A stretch of 64,000 nucleotides of DNA from Locusta migratoria (GCA_026315105.1 CM048746.1:351386548-351450547); one strand, 5' to 3'; shown: positions 43,601 through 53,862, numbered from the stretch's first letter. Program-made: numbers and translations. Notes: a model not told the origin generated them from the sequence alone.

Positions 43601-43891
43601 GTAGACTAATTTACAGTTGCATAAGACGGTCACCTAACCAATACAAATTGTATAAGTGCAACAGCGGAGAAAGGAGACCAAAAACACAAAGAAGAGTTAT
43701 GTATATTGTTTTAATTGTATGGTGAAGAACAGTAAATAGGACCTTTGATTTACGCATAGTGAGCCTGTACAATCTACTTCTGGTTAACTCAATACAAGGA
43801 CGTTAAGTAACAACATCTGTTTGCGCGCGTTGGTTTGACCAACCTACAGTTGGTGTGAGTGGTTTCGGGAAGATATTGTCAGACTACTCAC
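43601..43891. other. Intron next to exon A
   Basis: AT-rich sequence between the hammerhead-like motif and exon A, holding the intron donor GTGAGT (43886-43891, minus strand). Nothing else recognised. Confidence 0.5.
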
Positions 43892-44075
43892 CGAGGAAGG
43901 CGGTGGGCGAGATGATGCCGGTCCTCTTGGCGACCAGGATGGCGATGCCCGTCTCCATGAAGGGCACCGTGAAGTCCACGGCGTTCTCGCGCTCCGAGTT
44001 GATCATCAGAGACGTCATAACCATGTCCGTCTTGCGGTTCACCAGGTCCGCGATCAGACCGTTCCACTTGCCGTT
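43892..44075 (-). CDS. Nmdar2: NMDA receptor subunit 2, exon A (end of ligand-binding lobe S1), partial gene
   Basis: 184-nt internal exon, 61 codons plus one base. It starts NGKWNGLIADLVNRKTDMVM, continues TSLMINSERENAVDFTVPFM, and ends ETGIAILVAKRTGIISPTAF-L. This is the C-terminal part of glutamate-binding lobe S1, leading to the membrane. The acceptor is TGTTGCAG|AAC and the donor TCG|GTGAGT, a strong consensus. In GluN2 the ligand-contact motif is S-x-T-x-x-x-x-R; here Ser and Arg are present but the Thr position is Met (SLMINSER). The upstream exon is not in the window, so the intron on that side is at least 19.9 kb. The call is very secure from the pre-M1 motif DFTVPFMETGI and the perfect phase match to exon B. 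Confidence 0.95.
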
Positions 44076-44464
44076 CTGCAACAGACCGGCGCACTGACGT
44101 CAGCATAAACGTTGCTTCTGGGCTAGAACCAACATTACTGCTTAGTATGAAAATACTCAAGGAAGTTGCAAGTGATCAACTAAATGATAAACTTTTATTA
44201 CGCCTATCTTCTTATTTGGAAACTTTATTTGCCATCGATCACAATGAAATATATACATTTGTCAAAAAATTAGGGGAACATTTGAGATATCTAGTTTCTG
44301 AAGTATTGTCATCCGCAGAGTGAACTAAAATGGTACGACGCCTTTAAGTCTGTTCTACGAAGTAGAGACAGAACATTACGGCAACCGGCAACCGAGATAC
44401 TGGCAATAACAAAGTTGCTGCAGAGAGTGTTGGTGTTGGCTTGTGTTAACTCTCTCAAACGAAT
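44076..44464. other. Intron upstream of exon A, nothing recognised
   Basis: Contains the exon A acceptor (polypyrimidine run then CAG, at 44076-44090 read on the minus strand). No other feature seen. Confidence 0.5.
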
Positions 44465-44509
44465 TACACGAGCAGCTGGGTTCAGATAGTGTAATGAGCA
44501 GGTAGTGCA

Positions 44510-44775
44510 ATGCAACAACGCGACTTACCCGAAGCTATGGCTTGGAGAGACATAGGAAGGTTGGAAGCGTGACAGACACAGAGGGAGGTGGCTGCAGCTG
44601 TATCCCAAAGTGTAATTTCCCAGACTTGGAAGCATTTCAGACAACAGGAACCGTTAAAAGGTCGCCCACGGGTAATATCAGCAAGCGATGACCGGTTAAC
44701 AGGCAGACGAGACAGGAGGCTGAATGCAACTCAGCTGCAGCGCATCCTGCAGGCAACAATAGGACGCGCAATTCC
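44510..44775 (+). pseudogene. Tc1-like transposase, N-terminal part
   Basis: Starts at ATG 44510: MQQRDLPEAMAWRDIGRLEA, then in the continuing frame QREVAAAVSQSVISQTWKHF, QQEPLKGRPRVISASDDR and RRLNATQLQRILQATIGR. This is the two-part paired-type DNA-binding region. One in-frame stop (TGA) follows RLEA. It is cut by the LINE insertion after IGR. Confidence 0.82.
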
Positions 44776-45760
44776 AGATTTGTGACTGGCTGGAAGACTT
44801 CCTAAGTAATAGAAATCAGTACGTTGTTCTCGACGGCGAGTGTTCATCAGAGACGAGTGTGTCGTCAGGCGTGCCCCAAGGGAGAGTGATATCTATATAA
44901 ATGATCTGATGGACAGGCTAACTTGTAATTTGCGGCTGTTTGATGATGATACTGTGGTGTATGGGAGGATGGCGTCATTAATTGACTGTAATAGCATACA
45001 GGATAACTTAAAGAAAATTTCTAGTTGGTGCGAAGAATGGCAGCTAGCTCTCAATGTAGAAAAATGTTAGGTGATGCGCATGAGTAGGAAAAACAATCCC
45101 ATAATATTCGAATACAGCATTAGTAGTGAGCTTCTAGATGCAGTCGCGTCGTTCAAATATCTAGGCGTAACATTGCAGAGCGATATGAAATGGAACGAAC
45201 ATGTAAGGACAGTTGTGAGTAAGGCGGACAGCCGACTTCGGTTTATTAGGAGAATTTTGGGAAGATGTACTTCATCTGTAAAGGAGAACGCGTATAAAAC
45301 GGTTGTACGACCACGTCTTGAGTATTGCTGAAGTGTTTGGGACCCGCAGCAGATCGGTTTAAAGGAAGACATAGAAGCAGTTCAGAGGCGAGCAGCAAGG
45401 TTTGTTACTCGTAGGTTCCACCAATGCGCGAGTGTCACGGAAATGCTTCGGCAACTCAGTTGGGGATCGCTGAAGGAAAGACGACGTTCTTTTCGTGAAT
45501 TTCTGTTGAGGAAATTTAGAGAGTCGAAATTTGAAGCTGAGTGTTGTACGATATTGCTGCCACCTACTTACGTTTCGCGTAGTGATCACAATGACAAGAT
45601 AAGAGAAATTAGGGCTCGTATGGAGGCATATTAGGCATTCTTTTTTCCTCGTTCTATTTGGGAGTGGAATAGGAAAGTAAATGCCTAGTAGTGGTACAGT
45701 GTACCTTCCGCCACGCACCTTACGGTGGATTGCGGAGTATGTATGTAGATGTAGAAGACA
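44776..45760 (+). mobile_element. LINE (I/CR1 group), 5'-truncated, inserted in the Tc1-like element
   Basis: Starts abruptly within reverse transcriptase (CDWLEDFLSNRNQYVVLDGE), then SSGVPQGRVISIYINDLMD, where the stretch between PQG and YINDL has a deletion, and FDDDTVVYGRM with the catalytic FDDD. It continues FKYLGVTLQSDMKWNEHVRT, RLRFIRRILGRCTSSVKENA, EAVQRRAARFVTRRF and PPTYVSRSDHNDKIREIRAR, and the 3' end ATGTATGTAGATGTAGAAGA. Truncated and with stops at 45068 and 45331. Confidence 0.85.
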
Positions 45761-45764
45761 ACAG

Positions 45765-46490
45765 TCCCAAATAGTCTTCGGGTATGTGGTCTCTATGTAC
45801 GGGGGCATATGGTGTGTAACCCATTAAAACTACAACACTGTTTAGGCCGCAAAAACTGGTCGGAGGAACATCAGGATTGGAGTCGCGACGAGTGGCACCG
45901 GGTTTTGTTCACAGATAAATCAAGATTTTGTGTTCAGCCGTACAGTCGTCCTTCCCTCATGTGGAGAGAACGTGGAACCCGGAACAGTCCTGCTTATGTG
46001 CAGGAAATATCAGTATATCATGGTGGTGGACGGATGATGTGGGCAGGAGTCAGTTTTGACGGATGTACGGACCTCTATGTCGTTCAGAATGGTGCTTTGA
46101 CTACTCAGAGGTATAGAGACAAGATCCTTAGACCTTTAGTTGTACCCTTTGCCCGTACCGTAAGAAATGGGTTCCTTCGGTGCACGATAACGCTCGTTGC
46201 CACAGAGATGCATAGGTGGACAACATGACTGAAGCTGAGGGAATTGAACGAATGCAGTGGGTAGCTTGTTCGCCGGACTTAAATCCGCATGCGTCAGATG
46301 TATTTGGCAGACGAGTTGCGGCCAGACAAGCACCTCACAGAACGGTTGCAAAGCTGGATATTGTATTCGTGGAATAATAGCCAAATATCCCTCAAGTGAT
46401 TATTGATAAATTCATACTGTCCATGCCAAGCAGGTGTGCAACTGACTGATCGTCCGAGGTGATCACACGTCATATTAGAGAGCAACGAGA
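45765..46490 (+). pseudogene. Tc1-like transposase, catalytic part
   Basis: Continues after the LINE: GLYVRGHMVCNPLKLQHCLG, RKNWSEEHQDWSRDEWHRVL, FTDKSRFCVQPYSRPSLMWR (first catalytic Asp), GGGRMMWAGVSFDGCTDLYV and ALTTQRYRDKILRPLVVPFA. A frameshift near 46190 follows, and later sequence is out of frame: MQWVACSPDLNPHASDV (near 46250), where the Glu of the DDE triad has been lost. Dead. Confidence 0.85.
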
Positions 46491-46619
46491 ATGATGGGAG
46501 CTCCTTGGTGCCTCAAAGTGTACGCCATGTAAACCTGATCCCTAACTGTTTTGAGCAGTGTAGTTTCGAATGCAGTATGGTACACATCCTTAATTAGTGC
46601 CTGCATTACAAGTCAAAAA

Positions 46620-46779
46620 CTGTTCAGATGTTTGTAGAGCTTATGGGACTTAACTATCGTGTCATCAGTCCCTAAACCTACAAACTACTTATGAACTACC
46701 TTATACTAAAGACGGCACTAACATCTATGCCCGAGGGGGGATTCGAATCCCCGACCGCAGCGGCCGTGCAGACCGTGAA
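46620..46779 (-). mobile_element. tRNA-derived SINE, family A, 5'-truncated
   Basis: Minus-strand copy with the B box (GGGGATTCGAATCCCC region) and body but lacking the head; it stops in TCACGGTCTGCACGGCC. No clear target duplication. Confidence 0.85.
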
Positions 46780-46837
46780 CAGTGAATTCATTTTTGTCGT
46801 AAATAACAGTCTCTGTTGGAAAATTATAATATTAATT

Positions 46838-46875
46838 TAAACCGTTTCGTGCTTATGACGCATCATCGGGACACT
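46838..46875 (-). ncRNA. Hammerhead-like motif, degenerate (left arm, 47-kb element)
   Basis: Minus strand: CCGATGA (core with the U4 position changed to C), extra T, GCGT/GCAC stem II around CATAA, GAA, ACGGTT. Stem I not maintained. Clearly related to the copy at 47150-47190 but decayed. Confidence 0.4.
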
Positions 46876-47149
46876 AACGAACAGCGGGATCACATTATTC
46901 AATGGTTAAAATACACGATGATGTACATCTTAGTCACAAATGAAAACTTACAAGTTATTTGACCTAAATCCATACATCAAATGTTGGCATTAAAGACGAT
47001 CCCACGTAAGCAGCACAGTAATGGATAGGTCCGTGTTCACAGTTGTAATACATATTAACATATGCACTGCACCATGTAAACATGTCCTGGTGCGCAGACG
47101 GCTGAAGACGAAGTGTATTTTACGACGGACTAATGTGATCCCGCTGTTA

Positions 47150-47190
47150 GTGTTCTGATGATGCGCCATAAGTGCGAAGCGCGTTAAATT
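47150..47190 (+). ncRNA. Hammerhead-like motif (right arm, 47-kb element)
   Basis: CTGATGA (47155-47161), extra T, stem II GCGC/GTGC around CATAA, GAA (47176-47178), GCGCGT as stem III, T at 47185 as cleavage residue. Core residues are all consensus. Stem I is only about 2 bp (TT with AA). Confidence 0.5.
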
Positions 47191-47295
47191 TATAATTTTG
47201 TAAGAGAGACTTATTTATCAGACATGGCATATTTGGCATGTTCCTGTCAGTTTCATTTTTCTGATTATATGCAGAATATGTCAATGATTTCAGAT

Positions 47296-47382
47296 CAAAT
47301 ATTTGTAAAGCTATGGGACCAAACTGCAGTTGACATCAGTTTCTACACTTACAAAGTACCTAGACTAAATTATGCTTCGGAC

Positions 47383-47438
<56 letters not shown>

Positions 47439-47570
47439 GACAGACACACACACACACATGCCAGAGAGAGGACTCGAAACTCCGACAGGGAGCACCCGGC
47501 ACACCGCAGCAAGGCGCGTTAAAGAGGACGGCCATTCCCGCGCGACTGTCAACGTTTTCGGCTTGTACCG
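47296..47570 (-). mobile_element. tRNA-derived SINE, family B, with CA-repeat expansion
   Basis: Minus-strand family B copy: tail GCTATGGGACCAAACTGCAG near 47308, body to CCTAGACTAAATTATGCTTC, then a long CA/CAGA microsatellite (47384-47458), then the tRNA-like part (CCAGAGAGAGGACTCGAAAC and the head near 47540). The (CA)n sits where family B normally has a short ACACAC motif, so it has probably grown from it. Open frames over it are microsatellite artefacts. Confidence 0.72.
47384..47458 (+). repeat. (CA)n / CAGA microsatellite
   Basis: About 25 CA units followed by CAGACAGACAGA and more CA units. Confidence 0.97.
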
Positions 47571-48872
47571 GTACGGACCCTTAATTCAAGTAACTTTGTC
47601 TTAGGGGATGACTTATTCCTGCTACCTTAGGTTCGTTGCATTTATTTGTAAAAAAAAAAAAACTTAACTTTCAATTTCAAAGTCAGGGAGTTCTTAACTA
47701 GGGCGGCATCTACTAAATAACTGACTACATCATGAGCGTTGCCTTTTTACTAAAATTGTTTATTGCCCACTGCATGATTACGTCTGGCGAGAATCACTAA
47801 ATTCGTTAGACTACATCTGGTATGATTATCGTTAGACTACGTCTGGTATGATTAGCTCGAGCCCCAAATATTGATGACAAAATAGCTATATAAATATTTA
47901 ATCATTTTTGATAATGTTCCTAAAATGATTGCTATTAATGTTCATTGTTCTATTTAAAAAAAGTCAGAAAGAGATGAATAATTTCTGAGTTCCTACTACT
48001 GTTCAAAATCAATGTCCACATACGTTCGAAAATATTTCAGAGTCCAGCGCGGCGGATTCTGATTATGTTGAACACCTATCGTCTTACTCTATTCCACTGC
48101 ACTCACAACACACGTCTGCCATCAAGATTGAACTGCCGTAGAATGATTCATGGCCGCTTCTCGCAGACACTTATATACGATCAGTGACGTCATCCAGTAA
48201 TATGTCACCTAACGACCCTTAGTGATACTCGCAATAGTGTACAAACCATTTTAAATAATGATTGAAATGCTGATATGACGGCATCGTTAGATGAGCGCTA
48301 AGATTCTAATGGAAATACATAATTTCCTTTAATTCTAACATCAATAATATCCCCAAAATCTTGAGTTTAAACAAATGAATATTTTCAATATGACTGATAA
48401 ATCATTCGACCGTCGCACAGTGAATATTTAAGTAATCACTTAGGTAAAGTATTTTTTGGGTAGATCTTCCAGACCTCTTTCCAATGCAGTGTTCAGAATT
48501 GCTGTGCCTATAAATTCAACAAGTTACGATCGATAAACAAAATAATGTAGTTTACACAAAGACAACATATTAAAATAGTTGTTTATGACACCTGCAACTT
48601 ATCACTGCCTCGCTGTTTGTGTATCCTTAAAGGTGCATTATTATGCGCAATATAAAAGTTGCAAATGATATGGTTGTACCAAACTTTGCACCTCGATGAG
48701 ACCTATCATTTGAGCCCTCGCTCGTTACTGTAGTTCAATTAGTTTAGCTGATGGATTTTTCCAAGTGGATAAGATCAGTTTCCTGAATAACTTTTGATAC
48801 AAAATTAATTTAAATGATGTCAACACATCATCTGAATCGCGCTGTTCTCCTCTTTAATTTGCTTCTCCGTGG
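47571..48872. other. AT-rich intron, nothing recognised
   Basis: About 1.3 kb. It holds a short direct repeat (GTTAGACTACATCTGGTATG and GTTAGACTACGTCTGGTATG at 47806 and 47830) but no gene or element that I can identify. Confidence 0.5.
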
Positions 48873-48883
48873 TAGTTTATAAC

Positions 48884-49085
48884 CGCGGTGGTGTAGCCGA
48901 GCGGTCTAAAGCGCCTCGCTGCGGAGCGCGCGGTTGCTCGCCGTCGAGGTTCGAGTCCTCCCTGGGGCATGGGCGTGTATGTTTGTCCGTAGGTTAGTTT
49001 ACCTAGGTGTAACTAGTTTGTAAGCTACGGACTGATGACCACGCAGTTTGGTTCGATAGATTTACAGACATTTGAACATTTTTGC
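48884..49085 (+). mobile_element. tRNA-derived SINE, family B
   Basis: Complete copy: head GCGGTGGTGTAGCCGAGCGG, GGTTCGAGTCCTCC box B, and body to TTTACAGACATTTGAAC. Target duplication TAGTTTATAAC/TAGTCTATAAC, 10 of 11 matching (48873-48883 and 49086-49096). Confidence 0.9.
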
Positions 49086-49363
49086 TAGTCTATAACTAGT
49101 AGAATCTAAAATTAAAGGCATTTTTCGGCGGGGAAAAATGGCAGTTGAACATGACGTCATTTGCATTCCATGTGCTCTCCGCCCGCCGATGGGAACTGAG
49201 CGAGGCTTACCTCCTCCCAGCGGCTGATTGCCTGTTCAGTCGTCGCAAATTTCGACTCTCCGTTGTCAAACCAAACGCGCTTTGCGCTCCAAATCGGTGT
49301 TGTACATTTGTAACGATACACTAGAATTTTATTTCATTTCCTTGTTTCTCTCTCTCTCTCTCT

Positions 49364-49412
<49 letters not shown>

Positions 49413-51753
49413 ACCAACGATGCTTATCGCTTCCGGTTCCCTCTAGCTCGCAATATAACTGACTTAATTTCGTTCGTCATTTTTTACTTCCGGACAAGCG
49501 AGAAGACGGAACCGCGATCGAAGTTCTTATCACTCTCTTGTCTATTTTCGTTCTGTACAGACGTCTTACATTCATCTATCCATTCAATGCAAATAATTGT
49601 GATGCAAGTTGTTGATAAAATATATTACTTAAATTTAAAATCATCCCCTCTCTTTGGCTTTTATTTAAATGAATCCCTCCAAGTCAAATGTTTTCAGCTC
49701 CTCGACGTCTGTAATAGTTTAATGTTGAGACGCCGTTACGATCGCTTCGCATGTCTTCAAAATTTCACTCCCTATTAGTCATTCTTATACAATACTTTGC
49801 TTGATTACAGAACCTGCGATCATTTCTTTTGTATTTTACGAAGCCCGATCATTTTTTCCTCTTTCTATCATTACCATCAACTTCATGATTCATCGACGAT
49901 CATACAACAATGAAAAGCGAAGTGAACTGTCTGAGCATTAATCTAGAACGGAAAGTATCTCGAATAATCTCATATTAAATAAGAAAAGGTAACATTTTCA
50001 GCTTCTGCAGTACGAAGGATCCAGCTAGATACTTTCCGTAAGTCTTATAACGTGCCGTTGCTTTGTATGGCGTCCGACTTTAACATTCAACCTGCGGTGT
50101 ATTTGGCTTAACGTTTATAAAAGTTAATTTGGGCTGCGTTTAACAAAAACATTATCCCGAATTCAAAATTCCGATACAACCAATCCTCTGTCCAAATTAC
50201 AATCGCGGAATCAGTTTTAACAACTTATGGCATAATACGAAACTAAGGGTAACGTTATACATTGTTGTAACGTCACAGATTATACATTACACCGTCTTCA
50301 AACGTCATATTTCTTTCCGTAACATAGCAGTCGAGATAACTTGGTAACACATAAACAGCAAAAATATATTTTATTAGAACATGTCCAACATAAGATTAGT
50401 TTTGGCAAAATGGATCACACAAAAATCTTAAAAAGAAGAAGATTGACGTGATTTATGTCATAATTTCCGGGAAAATGACTTAATATTAGCGTGTAATCAT
50501 GACGGTACATAAAGATTCGAAGAAGGAACAGACACTTGCCGAAAACGGCAAGGAATAATTTTAATTCCAGAGTTTCATTATACTCAACAAGATCGCTCCC
50601 TCAGTTTTACCGATACCGAGCAGATATCTAAGTTTGCTAATAAACTGTGCCGGCGTTGCGTTGCGGTTGATGCCCGCTTTAATTGAGGGAACAGCCGTCT
50701 CATTTCTGCGCCAAGCTTTGACGACGTCCTTAGTTTAATCTCTTCAGGTATTTACTGTAACTGAAGTGTTGATGAGACCAAACGGTGAAGTGTAACTCCT
50801 CTATTTATGAATATGAAAATATTCTTCTTTCTTCGATGATGCCGTGCCTAGGAGTTACTCTCCTTTTGATTATTTAGTTTTGCTTATTCAAGTATCCAAC
50901 TTATAGGGAACGTCTGAACATTTCACAGGTGCACACTTCTAGTTGAGGGCCCAGCTAATTAGTTCCCTTGATGTGCATAAATAAATTCGTGGTTTAATGA
51001 AATATATTTCTCCTCATGATCAACTCCTTGAAAATGATCAAATAATACTTTTAATAGTTTAACTAAAATTACGTAGTCGAACAAGAGTTTATTTTCTCTC
51101 CTCTTCTATACAAGATCAACTACTACTCAATACATTGTTTTTAACAAAAAGAAGGAATACATGGATTATTATGCACATCTTCATACTCTGGTTTTTCTTT
51201 GCTGACCACATTCAAGTATTCCTTGGAATCACTTGCTGACGTCGCTTTGGGAAACCTGTAGAACAGATTTTCCGGTGCCAGTAATTTGCTACAAATCAAC
51301 AAAAACCCCTAAAAAAAAAAAAAAAAAAAGCAACGGATATCATGTGCTCAAGGAAAAAGGAAATTAATAGTGTAACTGACGTTACACTAGAGCGGTTACC
51401 CTACAACGAGTTACAAGTCTGACATCACAACCCTGTCAAATTCAAACGTTAATTTTCAGGACAAGACGAAAGTCACCACAGATAAACCAAATTATGTGCG
51501 AAGTGTGTACGACGGACGGGTGGTTGGTAGGTAAAAGCTGAACATGTAGTGCATGCATACAGAATCCTGTGGTTGGCTGCTTACTGAAAGTATTAATATT
51601 TTCCTATCCTCCCCCCCCCCCCCCTCATTCCCGCTTCCTCCATCCCACCGGTTTTCATAGAAATTTCAACCTTTGTGGTTTTACCTTCCGTTTCTTTCGT
51701 TATTTACGTTATAAGAATAAGAAACAATGTCTGTTGCAAATTATTTAATTTTT
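49086..51753. other. Long stretch of AT-rich intron with low-complexity tracts
   Basis: A GC-richer patch at 49120-49330, a (TC)n then about 44-T run at 49347-49411, an 18-A run near 51312, and a C-rich run near 51610. The rest (49420-51750) is AT-rich with no gene, terminal repeat or SINE that I recognise. Confidence 0.5.
49347..49411 (+). repeat. (TC)n followed by a long T run
   Basis: About 10 TC units then about 44 consecutive T. On the minus strand this is a long A run that could be the tail of an old retro-insertion, but no retroelement body is visible to its left on that strand. Confidence 0.9.
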
Positions 51754-51790
51754 AATGACGCGTTTCACGCTTTTGGCACATCGTCAGATT
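51754..51790 (-). ncRNA. Hammerhead-like motif (51.8 kb)
   Basis: Minus strand: upstream AAT, CTGACGA (51787-51781), extra T, stem II GTGC/GCGT around CAAAA, GAA (51766-51764), ACGCGT (self-complementary stem III, 51763-51758), C at 51757, then ATT pairing with the upstream AAT. All core residues are consensus. No partner in inverted orientation nearby. The flank is similar to the outer part of the 47-kb element. Confidence 0.55.
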
Positions 51791-52859
51791 TCCTTAATCT
51801 GCGAATGCTTATAAAAATGACAATGTAGCGAGTATTCGCGTACGTCATTATAATTAAAACGTGTCATTGATAATTAAAATAATTTTCAACAGGGACGGTT
51901 TTTTTATTCTTGAAATTACAAAATACTGTTGCTGAACCAACCGAATATGGAGTGGAGGCGCCTATACCTTTATTTATGTTTGTTCTTTTTTAGTGTTAAT
52001 ACTTATTTCTTCCGGGTTAACTGTGCGAACATTCAGTTTCATTGCCTGAGTGGTGTTCAGGTCTGCATGGGAGTTTCAAGTATGCGGGTGGGTATACAAC
52101 TGCGTCTTCTATTGATTGAAGGTGCGCACCACCTTTCGTTACCCCTAGCGTTCAAAGAGCCGCTTGACTAATCCAGTGGCGATCTGCTGATCTCCCATCA
52201 GAAACAGGACGAGAATAATGTCCCAGTTCTGTAGTCATTGGAGTCGCTTTTGCTGCATATCCGTCGAATTCCTGTCGTCCACATTTATAGTTCTTTCACC
52301 CTCTAACAGGATACTTCATGTGATGTAACGTGGTAGCTCTGTCGCTTATACAGCCGTTCTTAGCTTCCTGTGGCAAACATCTCGATTGGCTTCGCACTTC
52401 CTGCTGGCGTCTGTTAGTGTGTAACCCGACGACGCGGAAAAAAAAATAATAATAAAAAAAATAAAATAAACGACTGGCATGTTTCACGGCCCACTTCGGG
52501 TGTTCTTATAGTTTTACACAAATTTCGGACAAAAATAATAAAAATATAAGTAATATAAAGTTAAATAAAAATTATGGACGTTATGATTACAACTCTACTA
52601 TTCTGATAACATCTATGCACTCAACACGTAATTTCTCTCCGACCGTATTTTAACAAACAAAATTATTTGATATTTCAGTTTAGCTTTGACAAACATTTAC
52701 AAGAAATTTTACCTCTTTAAAATATTATTTTAATCTATCTCCCATATTTCCTTTATCGCATTCCGTTAAAATATTATTACCTGTTTCGCCTTGGTAGTTC
52801 GTCATCTTTTTCAAGTGTATTTTCTTAACCTGTACTGGTTTACATAAAATCAAGTGATG
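51791..52859. other. AT-rich intron, one shared repeat piece
   Basis: The segment near 52478-52550 (TGTTTCACGGCCCACTTCGG ... ACAAAAATAATAAAAAT) is similar to 58195-58275, so both are pieces of one dispersed repeat. No coding signal elsewhere. Confidence 0.5.
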
Positions 52860-53278
52860 GTGTCAAATCGCCGTTATTTTTGCATATATCTCTGAAACGG
52901 CGGGAGTAATGTGAATAATAGAAGAGTTGTTGAGAATTTCCTCCTCTACAAATAAATGTATTCAATTTTCGTTTCAGATGAACGGTTAAGGCGTTATTTG
53001 CAATTAGGCCATCACAAACGGCCTATTGTTAGTATTACTAACCGATCTTTTGTCCGAAACATTTGTAAAAGGGAGGTTTTGGTCGCTGGTGGCCAATAAT
53101 TACGTATGTAAAATTTGGTGCCAATCATTCGAATGGCGCTACATAAAAAGTGGGAACATGTTACCGACAGACAGATAGCCATTGTCAAATCGCCGTTATT
53201 TTTGCAAATATCTCTGACATGATACGTGATATGAAGAAAAAAAAACCAGAATGCCTTAGAATCGACAAAACACGTCAA
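52860..53278 (+). repeat. Dispersed repeat with internal duplication, copy 1
   Basis: Carries GTCAAATCGCCGTTATTTTT at 52861 and again at 53187, AATTTTCGTTTCAGATGAAC, TAAAAGGGAGGTTTTGGTCG and AACATGTTACCGACAGACAG. The same words in the same order, with the same internal duplication, are found at 58605-59065. Class unknown. Confidence 0.75.
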
Positions 53279-53339
53279 ACGATTTTATTAAAAACTTAAG
53301 TACGTAGTATTTTTGTTCCACAATATTTTTTATTTGTTT

Positions 53340-53381
53340 GTTATTATCAGCTTTCGGCTTCTTAGGCCATCGTCAGATAAC
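53340..53381 (-). ncRNA. Hammerhead-like motif (left arm, 53-kb element), consensus core
   Basis: Minus strand: stem I GTTAT (53381-53377) with ATAAC (53344-53340), 5 bp. CTGACGA (53376-53370), extra T, stem II GGC/GCC around CTAAGAA, GAA (53355-53353), stem III region AGCTGAT, A at 53345 as cleavage residue. Every core position fits the hammerhead consensus apart from the added T. Confidence 0.6.
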
Positions 53382-53524
53382 TTCGTACTAGACAGTCCAC
53401 AGGTAACATTGAGGTTACATATACAACGATGGTTTTTCAAAGATATGTGAATCTGCAAATTTCTTACGTCTATGAATCAATTCTAAAGAACAAGCGTACT
53501 ACAATACAAATGGATTTTTAAATG

Positions 53525-53677
53525 TGCGATGCGCGAGGCCGCTCCCTGTCGAGGGGTCGAATCCCTCCTCGGGCTTAGATGTTTGTGCTGTCTTTAGTGT
53601 AAGGTAGTTTGTAAGTTTAGGGACTGATGACCCCGCAGTTACGTCCCATAAGCTTTACAAACATTTGAACATTTTTT
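53525..53677 (+). mobile_element. tRNA-derived SINE, family A, shortened head
   Basis: Perfect 12-bp target duplication GATTTTTAAATG (53513-53524 and 53678-53689). Head is partly deleted (GAGGCCGCTCCCTGTCGAGG) but box B and body remain (TCGAATCCCTCCTCGGGCTT to TACAAACATTTGAACA). Confidence 0.9.
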
Positions 53678-53862
53678 GATTTTTAAATGAACACATCTTG
53701 TAGCCTAAGATGTGTGCATTTAAAATCCATTTGTTTTGTAGTACGCCTGTTCTGTAGTATTGATTCATAAAAATAAGAAATTTGCAGATTCACATATTTT
53801 TGAAAAACCATCTTTGTATACGTAACCTCATTGTTACGTGTGGACTATCTATTTAGTGCGAA

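Larger units (their letters stand above)
42510..43640 (+). mobile_element. Penelope-like retroelement, 3' part
   Basis: A decayed GIY-YIG endonuclease domain (42568-42940) is followed by about 600 bp of A-rich non-coding sequence with a large CT/CA microsatellite and then a hammerhead-ribozyme-like motif at 43554-43600. Penelope-like elements encode a reverse transcriptase fused to a GIY-YIG endonuclease and carry hammerhead motifs in their terminal repeats. The reverse transcriptase is missing, so the copy is 5'-truncated. The left edge abuts the dispersed repeat that ends near 42500. Right edge uncertain. Confidence 0.78.
44465..46560 (+). mobile_element. Tc1-like DNA transposon split by a LINE
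   Basis: The transposase N-terminus (44510-44775) and the catalytic half (about 45765-46490) are separated by a LINE fragment (44776-45760). The family differs from the elements at 16 and 34 kb; a fragment of it also lies at 37.3-37.6 kb. Terminal repeats could not be fixed, so the ends are approximate. Confidence 0.75.
46801..47217. mobile_element. Palindromic element with outward hammerhead-like motifs (47 kb)
   Basis: Left arm about 46801-46898 (ACAGTCTCTGTTGGAAAATT ... ACACTAACGAACAGCGGGAT) and right arm about 47126-47217 as its inverse (ATCCCGCTGTTAGTG ... TTATAATTTTGTAAGAGAGA). Each arm contains a hammerhead-like motif reading outward. The centre (about 230 bp) shows weaker inverted similarity. 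Same layout as the elements at 42.0 and 53.3 kb. Confidence 0.68.

Noticed and set aside
47224..47604. Open frames rich in Thr-His repeats
   Set aside because: Translation of the (CA)n microsatellite.
49228..49413. Open frame ending in poly-Phe
   Set aside because: Translation of the TC/T low-complexity run.
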